From NCBI RefSeq assembly GCF_947486615.1, contig NZ_CANKUD010000002.1, positions 62,001 through 126,000 of the forward strand: a stretch of DNA of 64,000 nt, read 5' to 3'. A program made the translations under genes and the position numbers. This document shows, one piece after another, positions 43,070-51,816 of the stretch. The notes beneath the pieces were generated by a model. The model did no database searches and was not told the origin of the DNA. It saw only the letters and a program-made list of their open reading frames with translations. Every line of letters starts with the position of its first letter. Position 1 is the stretch's first letter. The DNA is from an uncultured Modestobacter sp. Its GTDB lineage: Bacteria; Actinomycetota; Actinomycetes; Mycobacteriales; Geodermatophilaceae.

Positions 43070-43191
43070 CGGCGCCTCCTGTTCCGAGAACTGCACCGCC
43101 GGGCTCGACGGTGTGCTCATCCAAGCACGCGCGTGTCCGGGGTCCCGACGCGTGATCATCGGGGGACTCCCGCCAGACCACCCGGACCGGG

Positions 43192-44238
43192 TCAGGACGG
43201 GTCGGGCACCAGGGCACCGGCGATCCGGTGGAGCACCCCGCAGACCGCCGCGCCGTCGTGCGGCACGCCGGTCTCGGGCAGCCCGGTGAGCAGTTCGGTG
43301 GCCTCCCGGGCGGCCGTGGGGGTGTCCGAGGCCGCCGCGCTGACCGTGGCCAGCAGCGCGTCGTACCAGCCGTCCAGCCGGTCGCCGGGGTCGTAGCCGC
43401 TGACCGCCACCACCTCGGTGTCCCCGGCCTCCCGGCGCAGGGGCCGGTCGGGCAGCGGCCCGGTCACCCGGCCGGCGGTGCCCGGCGGCAGCGTGGAGCG
43501 CAGCTGGACGGCGAGCGCCGCCCGCGGCGCGGTCGGCTCGGCGTCCGGGCGGCTCCCGGCGCCGGCCCCGACGGCGCTGCGCAGGCCGAGCTCGACGGCG
43601 TCCACGCCGTGCGCGCGTTCCAGCACCGCCATGTCCAGGGAGAAGCCGGCGGCCACCTCGGCCAGCTCACCGTCGGGGTCGATGCCCACGGTGACCAGCC
43701 CCCGCCAGCCCACCTCGGGCAGCCGGCGGGCCGCGGCGGGCAGCGGGCCGAGCCCGGCCGGCGGGGTCCAGGACAGGCGGGGGGTGCCGCCGGCGCGGTC
43801 GCGCAGCACCGGGGTCACGTGGTGCAGCCCCTCCGCGGTGACCCAGGCGAGGAAGCCTCGTTCGCTGGCCGGCTCCACCCCGTCGCCGCCCAGCCGCTCG
43901 AGCACCTCCGGGTCGGGTCCCACCCAGGTCAGGCCGGCATCGGCGACCGCGGCCGCCAGCCGGGCGCTGCCGGCCAGCACCGGGGGCACCGGCAGGACGG
44001 CGTCGACGCGGGTGCGGCGGGCGGCCTCGACCAGGCGGCGCTCGTCCAGGTAGGACTCGGTGGCCGGCGCCGGCCCGAGCAGCACCGACTCGTCGGCCAT
44101 CCGCACGTGCCGGGCGTCGCGCTCGGCCTCTGAGCACACCGCCACCGACTTCACGCCCAGGCGCCCGCAGGCGCGGATCACCGCGCAGGCCATCGGCCCC
44201 CGGCCGGCGACCAGCACGCTCTGCACTGCCTGGACCAC
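43192..44238 (-). CDS. Degenerate biotin-carboxylase-like protein
   Basis: A 348-residue protein. Its first 110 residues match the biotin-carboxylase N-domain: SVLVAGRGPMACAVIRACGR, AVCSEAERDARHVRMADESV, LLGPAPATESYLDERRLV and GLTWVGPDPEVLERLGGDG. After that the ATP-grasp core is mostly gone: MGDK, the glycine-rich loop and the EMNxRxQVEH metal site have no match (the region reads AAGFSLDMAVLERAHGVD). The end still resembles the carboxylase C-domain (GYDPGDRLDGWYDALLATV). It is therefore probably catalytically dead. It is adjacent to and co-directional with the biotinyl carrier. Confidence 0.7.
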   Translation of the reverse strand: MVQAVQSVLVAGRGPMACAVIRACGRLGVKSVAVCSEAERDARHVRMADESVLLGPAPATESYLDERRLVEAARRTRVDAVLPVPPVLAGSARLAAAVADAGLTWVGPDPEVLERLGGDGVEPASERGFLAWVTAEGLHHVTPVLRDRAGGTPRLSWTPPAGLGPLPAAARRLPEVGWRGLVTVGIDPDGELAEVAAGFSLDMAVLERAHGVDAVELGLRSAVGAGAGSRPDAEPTAPRAALAVQLRSTLPPGTAGRVTGPLPDRPLRREAGDTEVVAVSGYDPGDRLDGWYDALLATVSAAASDTPTAAREATELLTGLPETGVPHDGAAVCGVLHRIAGALVPDPS

Positions 44239-44475
44239 GTCGTCCCCCGTCCCCGGCTCCCGCCGGACTCCCCGGCCCCTGAGCCGCCCGTGCACCTCGC
44301 ACGGACGCATGCCGACCCGTGAGACCCTTGCAGGGTCAGCTTGGCCGGTCGAGGGGCACCCCGCATCCCGCGGGGGCCCCGCGCCGGCTCGATGAGCAGC
44401 TGGGCACGGCCCCGACGAGCGCACGGCCCGCCGGGGAGCACGGCCCCACCGAGAGCACGTGAGAGGAGGGCAGCG

Positions 44476-44550
44476 ATGTCCAAGCGTGGACGCAAGCGGC
44501 GCGCCCGTAAGAAGAGCGGCGCCAACCACGGCAAGCGCCCCAACGCCTGA
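44476..44550 (+). CDS. Ribosomal protein bL37
   Basis: A 24-residue, extremely basic protein beginning MSKRGRKRRARKKSG and ending in the bL37 signature NHGKRPNA. This is the small actinobacterial large-subunit protein first seen in mycobacterial ribosome structures. A perfect GAGAGGAGG lies just upstream of the ATG. It is often missed because of its length. A 21-bp terminator follows. The 237-base gap before it (44239-44475) contains only a small GACCCT/AGGGTC palindrome (44323-44337). Confidence 0.88.
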   Translation: MSKRGRKRRARKKSGANHGKRPNA

Positions 44551-44557
44551 CCACACC

Positions 44558-44615
44558 GAAGAGGCCCCGTCCTCTGCACCCGAGCGGTCTCGGATGCAGA
44601 GGACGGGGCCTCTTC
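44558..44615. terminator. 21-bp perfect bidirectional terminator after bL37
   Basis: The stem pairs 44558-44578 with 44595-44615 without mismatch (GAAGAGGCCCCGTC at the base). The loop itself folds as CCGAG-CGGT-CTCGG (44580-44593). It separates convergent bL37 and rsrA. Confidence 0.92.
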
Positions 44616-44638
44616 GTCGTGCTGGGTCGCGCGACGGC

Positions 44639-44989
44639 CTAGCTGCGCTCCTCCGGGAGCCGCTCGGTGTAGGTCTCGACGCTGGCCCGCTCGACCCGCA
44701 CCTGGGTGCCGTCCTCCTCGAAGGAGACGCTGGTCAGCTGCACCTTGATCCGGTCACGCAGGCCCACCGGGGTGGGGTCACCGCCGCAGCGGCGCCGGAC
44801 CAGGGCCTTGAACTCCTGCTCGATGCCGAACTGGCGCAGGCAGGGCGAGCAGTCCTCGAGGTGCTCGGCGATGACCGCGCGGCGGGCGTCGTCGGTCTCG
44901 TGGTCGAGGAACTCGAACACGTGCGACAGGACGTCGTCGCAGGAGTTGATGTCGTCCTGGTGGCCGGTCTCGTGAGCGTCGGTGCTCAT
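44639..44989 (-). CDS. rsrA: Zinc-binding anti-sigma factor RsrA/RshA
   Basis: A 116-residue redox-sensing anti-sigma factor of the ZAS family. The HxxxCxxC motif is H43-x3-C47-x2-C50 ([14 protein letters not shown]), with an extra C17 near the N-terminus. Disulphide stress is expected to form a disulphide, release zinc and free SigR. Its ATG overlaps the sigR stop (ATGA), the standard arrangement for equal amounts of the pair. Confidence 0.94.
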   Translation of the reverse strand: MSTDAHETGHQDDINSCDDVLSHVFEFLDHETDDARRAVIAEHLEDCSPCLRQFGIEQEFKALVRRRCGGDPTPVGLRDRIKVQLTSVSFEEDGTQVRVERASVETYTERLPEERS

Positions 44990-45678
44990 GAGCGGGTCGC
45001 CTCCTCCGCGGCCCCGGCGCGGACGAAGCCGCGCTCACGGGCGTAGTCGGCCAGCAGCTTCTGCAGACCGCGACGGCCGCGGTGCAGGCGGGACATCACC
45101 GTGCCGATGGGCGTGCCCATGATCTCGGCGATCTCCTTGTAGGCGAACCCCTCCACGTCGGCGAGGTAGACAGCCAGCCGGAAGTCCTCCGGCAGCTGCT
45201 GCAGCGCCTCCTTGATGTCGGAGTCCGGCAGGTGGTCCAGCGCCTCGATCTCAGCCGACCGCAGCCCGCTGGAGGTGTGCTCCTCGGCGGCGTAGAGCTG
45301 CCAGTCCTGCACCTGCTCGGTGGGGTACTGCTGCGGCTGCCGCTGCTTCTTGCGGTAGCTGTTGATGTAGGTGTTCGTCAGGATCCGGTACAGCCACGCC
45401 TTGAGGTTGGTGCCCTCGGCGAACTGGTGGAAGGCGGAGTACGCCTTGACGAACGTCTCCTGCACCAGGTCTTCGGCGTCGGAGGGGTTGCGGGTCATCC
45501 GCAGCGCCGCCGGGTACAGCTGGTCCAGGAACGGCAGGGCGTCCCGCTCGAACCGGGCGTCGCGCTGGGCCCTGGTCTCGGCGAGCTCGGCGCGGCTGCC
45601 GTCGGCGCGCGCTTCGGGGGTCTGCTCGGGTGCGCCCGTCTCGACGACGGGGCTGTCGACAGCGGGATCTTCGGGCAC
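44986..45678 (-). CDS. sigR: ECF sigma factor SigR/SigH, thiol-oxidative stress
   Basis: A 230-residue sigma factor. Region 2 is [26 protein letters not shown] with [20 protein letters not shown]; region 4 is [24 protein letters not shown] and [15 protein letters not shown]. The GTG at 45678 has AGAGAGGA 8 bases upstream and gives the usual length. The frame stays open to 45843 and includes a GTG at 45822, exactly where a sigma-R-type promoter would start transcription. A second -10-like TAGGAT (45731..45726) could serve the short form. Confidence 0.95.
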   Translation of the reverse strand: MPEDPAVDSPVVETGAPEQTPEARADGSRAELAETRAQRDARFERDALPFLDQLYPAALRMTRNPSDAEDLVQETFVKAYSAFHQFAEGTNLKAWLYRILTNTYINSYRKKQRQPQQYPTEQVQDWQLYAAEEHTSSGLRSAEIEALDHLPDSDIKEALQQLPEDFRLAVYLADVEGFAYKEIAEIMGTPIGTVMSRLHRGRRGLQKLLADYARERGFVRAGAAEEATRS

Positions 45679-45821
45679 CGACCGTCCTCTCTGCGGCGCC
45701 CGGGAGCGGACGACCACGTCGGTCGATCCTAGCCGGGAACGGACAGGTCGGCCGGGGGGACGGCGGTCGGGCGCGGATCCGCGCGCGGTGCGCGCCGGGG
45801 CACCCGGGACTGTGCTGCTCA

Positions 45822-45858
45822 CGGTCGGTGCAACGGCACCCACCCGGGCTCGATTCCC
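45822..45858 (-). promoter_or_regulatory. Sigma-R-type autoregulatory promoter
   Basis: On the minus strand GGGAAT (45858..45853), then exactly 18 bases, then GTTGCA (GTT at 45834..45832) match the sigma-R consensus GGGAAT-N18-GTT. An in-frame sigR GTG at 45822 lies 6 bases after GTTGCA (45834..45829), where transcription should start. The remaining 231-base gap with the divergent YbaK-like gene shows no other gene. Confidence 0.75.
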
Positions 45859-45909
45859 CGATGCGGCCTTCGATCGCCGTCCGGCCAGGCGGGCCTAGGC
45901 TGCTGCGCC

Positions 45910-46389
45910 GTGGCGGCAACACCCGCGGTGCGGGCCCTGGAGAAGGCCCGGGTCCCGTTCTCCCTGCACGAGTACGACCCGGCCGACGGCGCCGACGGAC
46001 ACGGCTGGGGCGGCGTCGCCGTGGCGGCGCTGGGGGCCGATCCGGCGCAGGTGTTCAAGACCCTGGTCACCCGGGTCGACGGCGCGCTGACCGTCGCCGT
46101 CGTCCCGGTCGGCGGCCAGCTGGACCTCAAGGCGCTGGCCGCCGCCGCGGGTGGGCGGAAGGCCGCCATGGCCGACCCGGGCGACGCCGAGCGGAGCAGC
46201 GGCTACGTGCGCGGCGGGATCAGCCCGCTCGGCCAGCGGAAGGCGCTGCCGACCGTGGTGGACGACAGCGCGCTGGCCTTCGGCACGGTGCTGGTCAGCG
46301 CGGGGCGGCGCGGGCTCCAGGTCGAGCTGCCGCCGGCGGACCTGGTGCGGCTCACCCGGGCGCGCACCGCCGCCGTCACCCGCTGGTGA
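45910..46389 (+). CDS. ybaK: YbaK/EbsC-type Cys-tRNA(Pro) deacylase
   Basis: A 159-residue trans-editing domain that hydrolyses mischarged Cys-tRNA(Pro). It contains ALEKARVPFSLHEYDPAD, the catalytic lysine region QVFKTLVTRVDG, AVVPVGGQLDLKALA and GYVRGGISPLGQRKALPTVVD. TAGGCT (45896-45901) is 8 bases before the GTG, so expression may be leaderless. It converges on the spermidine-synthase-like gene with a small hairpin between. Confidence 0.92.
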   Translation: MAATPAVRALEKARVPFSLHEYDPADGADGHGWGGVAVAALGADPAQVFKTLVTRVDGALTVAVVPVGGQLDLKALAAAAGGRKAAMADPGDAERSSGYVRGGISPLGQRKALPTVVDDSALAFGTVLVSAGRRGLQVELPPADLVRLTRARTAAVTRW

Positions 46390-46391
46390 CC

Positions 46392-46415
46392 GACCCCGGC
46401 ACGCGGGCCGGGGTC
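46392..46415. terminator. Hairpin between convergent ybaK and synthase-like gene
   Basis: GACCCCGG (46392-46399) and CCGGGGTC (46408-46415), loop 8. It overlaps the stop of the minus-strand gene at 46414. Confidence 0.65.
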
Positions 46416-47982
46416 AGCGGGCCGCGCTCGGGTAGGGGGTGAGCAGCTGGTCGACCGGCGCGAAGTCGTCGGTGAGCACACCGGCGTCCCCGACGAACTC
46501 GTCCAGCTCCGCCCCCTCGGCCACCTGCCAGGCGAGCCCCCGGTCGGCCATCGCTGCGGCGATCTCCGTCGCGGGCAGCGGGCGCTGGGAGGCCACTGCG
46601 ACCACGTTGCCACCGTCCTCCCCGGCCAGCACCGGTGCGCGGGCCAGCAGCAGCACGTGGTCGAAGACCTGCCGCATCGTCGCCAGCTCCGCCCGGACGA
46701 ACGACAGCGGCGGGTGGTCGATGAGGTTGACCGCGTAGACGCCGTCGGCGGCGAGCGCGTCGTCGACCAGCTGCAGCGCCTCGACGGTGGTGAGCTGCCA
46801 CGGCACCGACAACCCGCCGAACGCGTCGCCGACCACCAGGTCGCGCCCGCCCGCGGCCTCGTCGTCCAGCCCCACCCGCGCGTCGCCGACCCGCACCCGC
46901 AGCTCCGCGGACGTCTCCAGGCCCAGTTCCTGCTCGTCGATCTCGACGACCCCGGGGTCGACCTCCAGCACGAGGCTCTCCGTGCCCGGCCGCACCTCCG
47001 CCAGGTAGCGGGGCAGGGTCAGCCCTCCCCCACCCACGTGCAGCGCCGAGATCGGCTGACCGGCCGGTGCGATCGCGTCGGTGACCGAGGCGATCGCCTG
47101 GACGTAGGTGAACTCCAGGTGGGTCGGGTCGGCCAGGTCGACGTAGGAGTGCCGCAGGGTGTCCAGCAGCAGCACCCGCCCGGTGTCCCGCTCGGGGTCG
47201 GCCACCACCCGGGCGCAGTGGTAGGCGGTCTCCCGCTCGCAGGGCGTCGGCGCCACGGCCGCCAGCACCGGGGCGGCGACGGCCAGGGCCAGCAACCCGA
47301 CCGGCAGCCGGCCGGCCACGCCCGGCGTCCGGCGTCGCAGCAGGAACGACAGCGCCACCCCGACCACGACGACGAGCAGGCCGGTGCCGACCAGGATCAC
47401 GCTGCTGGGCAGCACCGCCACCAGCACGAAGCCGGTGGCGAACGTGGCCACGATGCCGCCGATGGTGCCGATGCCCGACAGTCGCCCGACGACCGAGCCG
47501 GTCTGGGCCAGGCTGCCCAGCTGCAGCGCGACCACCATCGGCGGGACGGCGGACAGCAGCGCGGCGGGCACGACGACGGCGACCGCGGCCAGCAGCAGCA
47601 CGTTGCCCGCGGCGGCGCCGGTGAGCAGCTCCCCGGCGAACCGGACCAGCGGCAGCACCGCGACCACCAGCGCACCGCCGGCGACCATCAGCGGCGCGAT
47701 CAGCCGGCGGGGGTCGGTGCGGTCGGCGGTCACACCCCCGGCCCAGGCACCGACCGCGATCGCGGCGAGGGCGAACCCGATCACCGCGGTGCTGGTCTGC
47801 AGGGTGATGCCGACGTAGGGCGCGATCAGCCGGAGACCGACGATCTCCAGCACCAGCACCGCCCCGGAGGACAGGAAGGTGACGCCCGCGGCGATCCAGT
47901 CGGGCAGCGCCCGGGACCCGGGGGCGGGCGACGGGTCGGCCGATGCGGTCGGGGCGGTCGGGTCGGGGTCCAGCGGGCTCAC
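46414..47982 (-). CDS. Fused membrane / spermidine synthase-like protein
   Basis: A 522-residue protein. The first half (about 1-250) has seven to eight hydrophobic segments, including [19 protein letters not shown]. The second half is a spermidine-synthase-like methyltransferase fold: [37 protein letters not shown] and [17 protein letters not shown]. Such fusions are common in actinobacteria and true polyamine synthesis is unproven. The start is GTG with a weak ribosome site. It follows the SRAP gene by 19 bases. Confidence 0.82.
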   Translation of the reverse strand: MSPLDPDPTAPTASADPSPAPGSRALPDWIAAGVTFLSSGAVLVLEIVGLRLIAPYVGITLQTSTAVIGFALAAIAVGAWAGGVTADRTDPRRLIAPLMVAGGALVVAVLPLVRFAGELLTGAAAGNVLLLAAVAVVVPAALLSAVPPMVVALQLGSLAQTGSVVGRLSGIGTIGGIVATFATGFVLVAVLPSSVILVGTGLLVVVVGVALSFLLRRRTPGVAGRLPVGLLALAVAAPVLAAVAPTPCERETAYHCARVVADPERDTGRVLLLDTLRHSYVDLADPTHLEFTYVQAIASVTDAIAPAGQPISALHVGGGGLTLPRYLAEVRPGTESLVLEVDPGVVEIDEQELGLETSAELRVRVGDARVGLDDEAAGGRDLVVGDAFGGLSVPWQLTTVEALQLVDDALAADGVYAVNLIDHPPLSFVRAELATMRQVFDHVLLLARAPVLAGEDGGNVVAVASQRPLPATEIAAAMADRGLAWQVAEGAELDEFVGDAGVLTDDFAPVDQLLTPYPSAAR

Positions 47983-48001
47983 CTCGTGGATCGGGGGACG
48001 G

Positions 48002-48748
48002 TCAGAACAGGGCCGGCTGGTCGGCGGGCTCGCTGACCGACTCGACCCGGGCGGTCAGCTGCGGCCCGTTGTTGGCCACGTTGCCCACCGCCGGGCCGAC
48101 CGGGCGGATCTCCAGCCGCTCGACGACCTCGGCCGGGGTCGGCTCGGCCAGCGCGGCGACGTCCTGCTGGGCCGGGTCGAGCCAGTCGGCCCAGCTGTCG
48201 CGGGGCAGCACCAGCGGCATCCGCGGGTGCACCTCGGCGAGCGCGCCGACCGCCGGCGCGGTGACCACGGTGCAGGTGTAGAGCCGGTCCGCAGCCTGCC
48301 CCCACACCTCCCAGAGCCCGGCGAAGGCCAGGCCGGCGCCGTCGGCCGGGGTGACGTAGAAGGGCTGCTTGCCCGGCCGGTCCTGCCGGGGCGCCCACTC
48401 GTACCAGCCGTCGGCGGGCACCAGGCAGCGCCGGGTCGCCGCCGCCGTGCGGAACGCCGGCTTCTCGGTCAGCGACTCCACCCGGGCGTTGAGCATCCGG
48501 TTGCCGATCGAGACGTCCTTGGCCCAGGAGGGCACCAGCCCCCAGCGGACCGCCCGCAGCTCGCGGTGCCCGCCGCCGGTGAGCGCGCCCTCGGCGTCCC
48601 GCTCCTTCTTGTGCCGGACCACGTACACGTCCTTGGTGGGGGCGACGTTGTGGTCGGCCGGCAGCGGCGACTGCCCCTCGGCGACGACGGCCTCGAACTC
48701 CAGCACCAGGTCCTCGGGACGACGGCTGGCGGCGTAGCGACCACACAC
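48002..48748 (-). CDS. SRAP domain protein (HMCES/YedK), abasic-site DNA-protein crosslinker
   Basis: A 248-residue SOS-response-associated peptidase. The catalytic cysteine is residue 2 (M-C-G-R-Y-A), which must be exposed by Met removal. [47 protein letters not shown] and [17 protein letters not shown] are conserved. It shields abasic sites in single-stranded DNA. GTG at 48748 with GGAGGAG upstream fixes the start. A very long open frame through it on the same strand is spurious outside these bounds. Confidence 0.95.
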   Translation of the reverse strand: MCGRYAASRRPEDLVLEFEAVVAEGQSPLPADHNVAPTKDVYVVRHKKERDAEGALTGGGHRELRAVRWGLVPSWAKDVSIGNRMLNARVESLTEKPAFRTAAATRRCLVPADGWYEWAPRQDRPGKQPFYVTPADGAGLAFAGLWEVWGQAADRLYTCTVVTAPAVGALAEVHPRMPLVLPRDSWADWLDPAQQDVAALAEPTPAEVVERLEIRPVGPAVGNVANNGPQLTARVESVSEPADQPALF

Positions 48749-48928
48749 GGCGCTCTCCTCCCCGGACGCCCGCGGGGAGGGCGGCCCACTGCGAGCGTAG
48801 GGGCGGCCACCGACGTCCTGCTCCGGCAGCCGCCGGGAGCTCCGGGGTGCACGAGGGCACCGGGGAGGGGTAGGACGGGGGCAGCAGACCCGACGAACCG
48901 CGACGACGCACCACGGAGGGCACATCAC

Positions 48929-50398
48929 GTGACGACCACCCAGGCTCCCTCGACCGAGCAGCCGAAGACCGCGAGCGACGCGGGGGCCCGCCCCTATGCC
49001 ACGGTGAACCCCTACACCGGGGAGACCGAGCGCGAGTTCCCCTTCCTGGAGACCGACGCCGTCGACGGCGTGGTCGAGCGGGCCCACGCGGCCTTCGGCG
49101 AGTGGCGCCGCCGGTCGGTGGCCGAGCGCGCCGCCGTCGTCGGCCGGGCCGCCGAGCTGATGCGTGAGCGGCAGGACGAGCTCGCCGCGCTGATCACCCG
49201 CGAGATGGGCAAGCGGATCCAGGAGGCCGCCGGGGAGGTGCAGCTCGCGGCCAGCATCCTGGAGTACTACGCCACCAACGGCCCGCGGTTCCTGGAGCCG
49301 AAGCCGATCGACGTGATGGGCGGCGGCGAGGCCGAGGTCGTCAACGAGCCGGTCGGCGTCCTGCTGGCGATCGAGCCGTGGAACTACCCGCTGTACCAGG
49401 TGGTGCGGGTGGCCGGGCCGAACCTGACCCTGGGCAACACGATCCTGCTCAAGCACGCGGAGAACAACCCGCAGTGCGCCCTCGCCCTGGAACAGCTGTT
49501 CCGCGACGCCGGGGCGCCCGAGGGCGTCTACACCAACCTGTTCCTGCGGATCGCCGACGTCGAGCAGGTCATCGCCGACCGGCGGGTGCAGGGCGTGACG
49601 CTGACCGGCAGCGAGCGGGCCGGGTCGAGCGTGGCCGCCCTCGCCGGCAAGCACCTGAAGAAGTCGGTGCTGGAGCTGGGCGGCAGCGACCCGTTCATCG
49701 TGCTCGACGCCCCCGACCTGGGCCGCACCGTGAAGGCCGCCACCATGGCCCGGATGGCCAACACCGGCCAGGCCTGCATCGCCGCCAAGCGGATCATCGT
49801 GCTCGACGACGTCTACGACGAGGTCGTCGCCGGGCTGCAGCAGGCGTTCGGCACCTTCACCCCCGGCGACCCGGCCGACCCGGCGACGACGCTGGGCCCG
49901 CTGTCCACCGAGCGGGCCGCGCAGGACCTCGCCGCGCAGATCTCCGACGCCGTGGACAAGGGCGCCACCGTGCTCGCCGGCGGCAGCCGCCCCGAGCACG
50001 ACGGCGCCTTCGTCCAGGCGACGCTGCTGGCCGACGTCACCCCGGAGATGCGCGCCTACCACGAGGAGCTCTTCGGCCCGGCCGCCGTCGTCTACCGGGC
50101 CAAGGACGCCGACGAGGCGGTCGCACTGGCCAACGACAGCGACTTCGGGCTGTCCGCGGCGGTCTACAGCGGCGACACCGAGCGGGCCCGCGAGGTCGCC
50201 GACCGGCTGGAGTCCGGGATGGTCTGGATCAACCAGCCGTCGGGGTCCTCCCCCGAGCTGCCCTTCGGTGGGGTGAAGCGGTCCGGCTACGGCCGGGAGC
50301 TGTCCGAGCTGGGCATGTTCGAATTCGCCAACCGCCGGCTGGTGCGCACCATGCCGCCGAAGAAGCAGGCGGCCCCCGCCCAGCACGTCGGCGGCTGA
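48929..50398 (+). CDS. Aldehyde dehydrogenase, succinate-semialdehyde type
   Basis: An ALDH-superfamily enzyme of 489 residues. The catalytic cysteine is in [16 protein letters not shown] and the general-base Glu in [15 protein letters not shown]. The NAD site has [20 protein letters not shown] and [15 protein letters not shown]. The overall pattern (NPYTGE at the start, [18 protein letters not shown] at the end) fits succinate-semialdehyde dehydrogenases, but the aldehyde is not proven. ACGGAGGG precedes the GTG. A 10-bp hairpin terminates it. Confidence 0.92.
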   Translation: MTTTQAPSTEQPKTASDAGARPYATVNPYTGETEREFPFLETDAVDGVVERAHAAFGEWRRRSVAERAAVVGRAAELMRERQDELAALITREMGKRIQEAAGEVQLAASILEYYATNGPRFLEPKPIDVMGGGEAEVVNEPVGVLLAIEPWNYPLYQVVRVAGPNLTLGNTILLKHAENNPQCALALEQLFRDAGAPEGVYTNLFLRIADVEQVIADRRVQGVTLTGSERAGSSVAALAGKHLKKSVLELGGSDPFIVLDAPDLGRTVKAATMARMANTGQACIAAKRIIVLDDVYDEVVAGLQQAFGTFTPGDPADPATTLGPLSTERAAQDLAAQISDAVDKGATVLAGGSRPEHDGAFVQATLLADVTPEMRAYHEELFGPAAVVYRAKDADEAVALANDSDFGLSAAVYSGDTERAREVADRLESGMVWINQPSGSSPELPFGGVKRSGYGRELSELGMFEFANRRLVRTMPPKKQAAPAQHVGG

Positions 50399-50405
50399 CG
50401 GCGGT

Positions 50406-50435
50406 CTCCGGGGGCCGCCGCGGCAGCCCCCGGAG
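50406..50435 (+). terminator. Terminator after aldehyde dehydrogenase
   Basis: CTCCGGGGGC (50406-50415) and GCCCCCGGAG (50426-50435), a perfect 10-bp stem starting 8 bases after the stop. Confidence 0.85.
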
Positions 50436-50483
50436 CCGGCCCGGCGGCGGGCAGCCGGTCCGGACGACGCCCGGCAGGGCAGG

Positions 50484-51773
50484 ATGAGCGGCATGCTCGA
50501 GGTCTGGCGGACGCCGTCGCGCGACGCCCCCGTGGACGCCGTCGTCACCCTGCCCGGCTCGAAGTCGATCACCGCCCGCGCGCTCGTGCTGGCCGCAGTC
50601 GCCGACGGGCCGAGCCGGCTGGTCCGCCCGCTGCGCGCCCGGGACACCGAGCTGATGGCCGCCGGGCTCCGCGCGCTGGGCGTGCGCATCGACGCCGACG
50701 GCGACGACTGGCTGGTCACCCCCGCCGAGCTGCGCGGACCGGCCGAGGTCGACGCCGGGTTGGCCGGGACGGTGCTGCGCTTCCTTCCCCCGGTGGCCGC
50801 GCTGGCCACCGGCCCGGTCCGGCTGGACGGCGACCCGCGGCTGCGCGAGCGGCCGAACGCCGGGCTGATCGCCGGGCTCCGCGACCTGGGCGTCGAGGTC
50901 GAGGACGGCGGCCGCGGCCGGGCGCCGTTCACCGTGCACGGCACCGGAGCGGTCCGCGGCGGCGCGGTGACCGTGGACGCGAGCGAGTCCAGCCAGGTGG
51001 TCTCCGGGCTGCTGCTGGCCGCCGCGCGGTTCGGCGCCGGGATCGACCTGACCGTGGCCGGCACCCTCCCCTCGATGCCGCACGTGGCGATGACCGTCCG
51101 CACGCTGGCCGAGCACGGGGTGCAGGTCACCGGGACCGACGGCGGCTGGCGGGTGGCACCGGGCCCGATCGCCGCGCTCGACCGCGTCGTCGAGCCCGAC
51201 CTCTCCAACGCGGCGCCGTTCCTGGCCGCCGCACTGGTGACCGGCGGGCGGGTGACCGTCCGCGACTGGCCGGGCGACACCACCCAGCCCGGCGCCCAGC
51301 TCGACCGGCTGCTCACCGCCATGGGCGCCGGGGTCCGGCGCACCGACGAGGGGCTGCAGGTCACCGGCGGCCCGCGGATCACCCCGCTGGAGGCCGACCT
51401 CGGCGAGGTCGGCGAGCTCACCCCGGTGCTCGCCGCGCTCTGCGCGCTGGCCGACGGCACCTCCCGGCTGACCGGCATCGCGCACCTGCGCGGGCACGAG
51501 ACCGATCGGCTGCAGGCCCTCGACGAGGTGCTCAGCGCCGTCGGTGCCCGGGTCGAGCAGCTGCCCGACGGCCTGGTGATCACCCCCGGCCCGCGGCGTC
51601 CGGCCCGGCTGGACTCCTACGCCGACCACCGGATGGTGCACGCCGCCGCGCTGCTCGGGCTGGCCGTCGACGGCGTCGAGGTCACCGACCCCGGCGCGGT
51701 CGCCAAGACGCTGCCGGACTTCCGCGAGCGCTGGGCCGGGTTGCTCGGCGCACCGGCCGGGGTGGCCCGTTGA
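50484..51773 (+). CDS. aroA: 3-phosphoshikimate 1-carboxyvinyltransferase (EPSP synthase)
   Basis: A 429-residue enzyme of the shikimate pathway joining PEP to shikimate-3-phosphate. VTLPGSKSITARALVLAAV, LDGDPRLRERPNAGLIAGLR, ASESSQVVSGLLLAAARFG, LRGHETDRLQALDEVL and SYADHRMVHAAALLGLA are canonical. Two starts (50484 and 50493) are possible. It lies next to SRAP and rsgA, as in mycobacteria (Rv3226c-Rv3228). Confidence 0.96.
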   Translation: MSGMLEVWRTPSRDAPVDAVVTLPGSKSITARALVLAAVADGPSRLVRPLRARDTELMAAGLRALGVRIDADGDDWLVTPAELRGPAEVDAGLAGTVLRFLPPVAALATGPVRLDGDPRLRERPNAGLIAGLRDLGVEVEDGGRGRAPFTVHGTGAVRGGAVTVDASESSQVVSGLLLAAARFGAGIDLTVAGTLPSMPHVAMTVRTLAEHGVQVTGTDGGWRVAPGPIAALDRVVEPDLSNAAPFLAAALVTGGRVTVRDWPGDTTQPGAQLDRLLTAMGAGVRRTDEGLQVTGGPRITPLEADLGEVGELTPVLAALCALADGTSRLTGIAHLRGHETDRLQALDEVLSAVGARVEQLPDGLVITPGPRRPARLDSYADHRMVHAAALLGLAVDGVEVTDPGAVAKTLPDFRERWAGLLGAPAGVAR

Positions 51774-51789
51774 CCGCCGGAGCGCGACG

Positions 51790-51816
51790 ATGACCCGCGG
51801 GACGGGCCTCCGATGA
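51790..51816 (+). CDS. Eight-codon leader ORF coupled to rsgA
   Basis: ATG at 51790 encodes MTRGTGLR and ends at TGA 51814-51816, overlapping the rsgA ATG (ATGA). A GGAG lies 7 bases before it, whereas rsgA itself has no good ribosome site. It may load ribosomes for rsgA by coupling. Being so short, it could also be chance. Confidence 0.35.
   Translation: MTRGTGLR

Noticed and set aside
43070-43159. Longer N-terminus for the biotinyl carrier (ATG 43120 or 43159)
   Set aside because: The extra residues are not family-like, and the ideal AGGAGG lies before GTG 43069, giving the normal length.
40768-44238. A mobile island carrying the GNAT and pseudo-carboxylase genes
   Set aside because: No integrase, direct-repeat ends or base-composition shift; flanks match the conserved actinobacterial order.
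48002-51583. A 1193-codon open frame on the minus strand through the aldehyde dehydrogenase and aroA genes
   Set aside because: Only its last 248 codons (SRAP) are real. The rest is antisense, low-complexity Arg/Ser/Thr-rich sequence, as expected from high-GC codon bias opposite genuine genes.
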